Part shown: one piece after another, positions 62,332-64,000 of the stretch
Layout of the letters: every line of letters begins with the position of its first letter
Position numbering within the stretch: position 1 is the first letter of the stretch
Assembly (NCBI GenBank): GCA_018401875.1
Contig: JAGYJZ010000001.1
Coordinates: 124,001 to 188,000, forward strand
Source: Salibacteraceae bacterium
GTDB taxonomy: Bacteria > Bacteroidota > Bacteroidia > Flavobacteriales_G > Salibacteraceae
Direction: 5' to 3'
DNA: 64,000 bases
Notes under the pieces: model-generated
Database searches by the model: none
What the model was told of the DNA's origin: nothing
The model's input: only the letters and a program-made list of their open reading frames with translations
Made by a program: the position numbers and the translations under genes

Positions 62332-62344
62332 AACTTCAAAATGA

Positions 62345-64000
<1,656 letters not shown>

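Overview
The window is a chromosomal piece of a Bacteroidetes (Bacteroidota) bacterium, most likely a free-living, gliding or surface-associated member of the Flavobacteriia/Cryomorphaceae-like lineages. The basis is: several secreted proteins with SprB-type Gly-Gly-Thr-x-Pro-Tyr repeats and C-terminal type IX secretion (T9SS) sorting domains; a PorP/SprF-like barrel; promoters with the Bacteroidetes -7 box TAnnTTTG (or TAnnTTCG) and almost no Shine-Dalgarno sequences; and lipoproteins with SxC lipoboxes. The species cannot be named from the sequence alone.

Layout. 1-4.6 kb: a minus-strand chain of overlapping genes (SprB-repeat T9SS protein, DUF3820, YheT-like hydrolase, DEAD-box helicase, start of a second DEAD-box helicase). 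4.7-5.9 kb: a CheY-like regulator, the wreck of a related receiver gene, and a DUF1801 protein. 6-9.1 kb: isocitrate dehydrogenase and mnmE. 9.3-16.2 kb: a GEVED/SprB T9SS protein, a BNR-like lipoprotein, a PagL-like outer-membrane protein, sucD and a PorP/SprF-like protein. 16.3-22 kb: a tight plus-strand operon with fabG, a VWA membrane protein, two lipoproteins and an M48 protease. 21.96-23.0 kb: a REP-associated (IS200-like) transposase gene set among four copies of a 178-bp hairpin unit. 23.2-29.8 kb: rpsA, pyrR-pyrB, a STAS protein, a small T9SS protein, ribonuclease Z and a LuxR-type regulator. 29.8-36.8 kb: minus-strand genes including the run dapD - GT9 - unknown - cca - PRiA4-like - miaA - MORN. 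36.9-41.4 kb: ruvX, def, a TPR lipoprotein, cdaA, a peroxiredoxin and a T9SS esterase.

41.6-48.8 kb is the accessory region. It holds tRNA-Pro(GGG), a small GIY-YIG nuclease, a broken 3' piece of a second tRNA-Pro, remnants of an IS4-family and an IS3-family insertion sequence (both full of stops and frameshifts), and a 1.4-1.5 thousand residue SprB-repeat adhesin that has lost its 5' end, apparently to the IS3 element. 48.9-64 kb returns to housekeeping genes: SirB1-like protein, nucleoside phosphorylase, cinA, rpmB, Xaa-Pro aminopeptidase, marC, GH3 protein, dxr, rseP, ABC exporter, DUF4442 protein, and a catalase-peroxidase that starts with a lipoprotein signal peptide and runs off the right edge.

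Most genes are housekeeping (tRNA modification, TCA cycle, pyrimidine, isoprenoid, lysine/cell wall and c-di-AMP metabolism) interleaved with cell-surface proteins. The best leads are the transposase/178-bp repeat family, the tRNA-Pro/GIY-YIG/IS junction with the beheaded adhesin, and the lipoprotein-type KatG.
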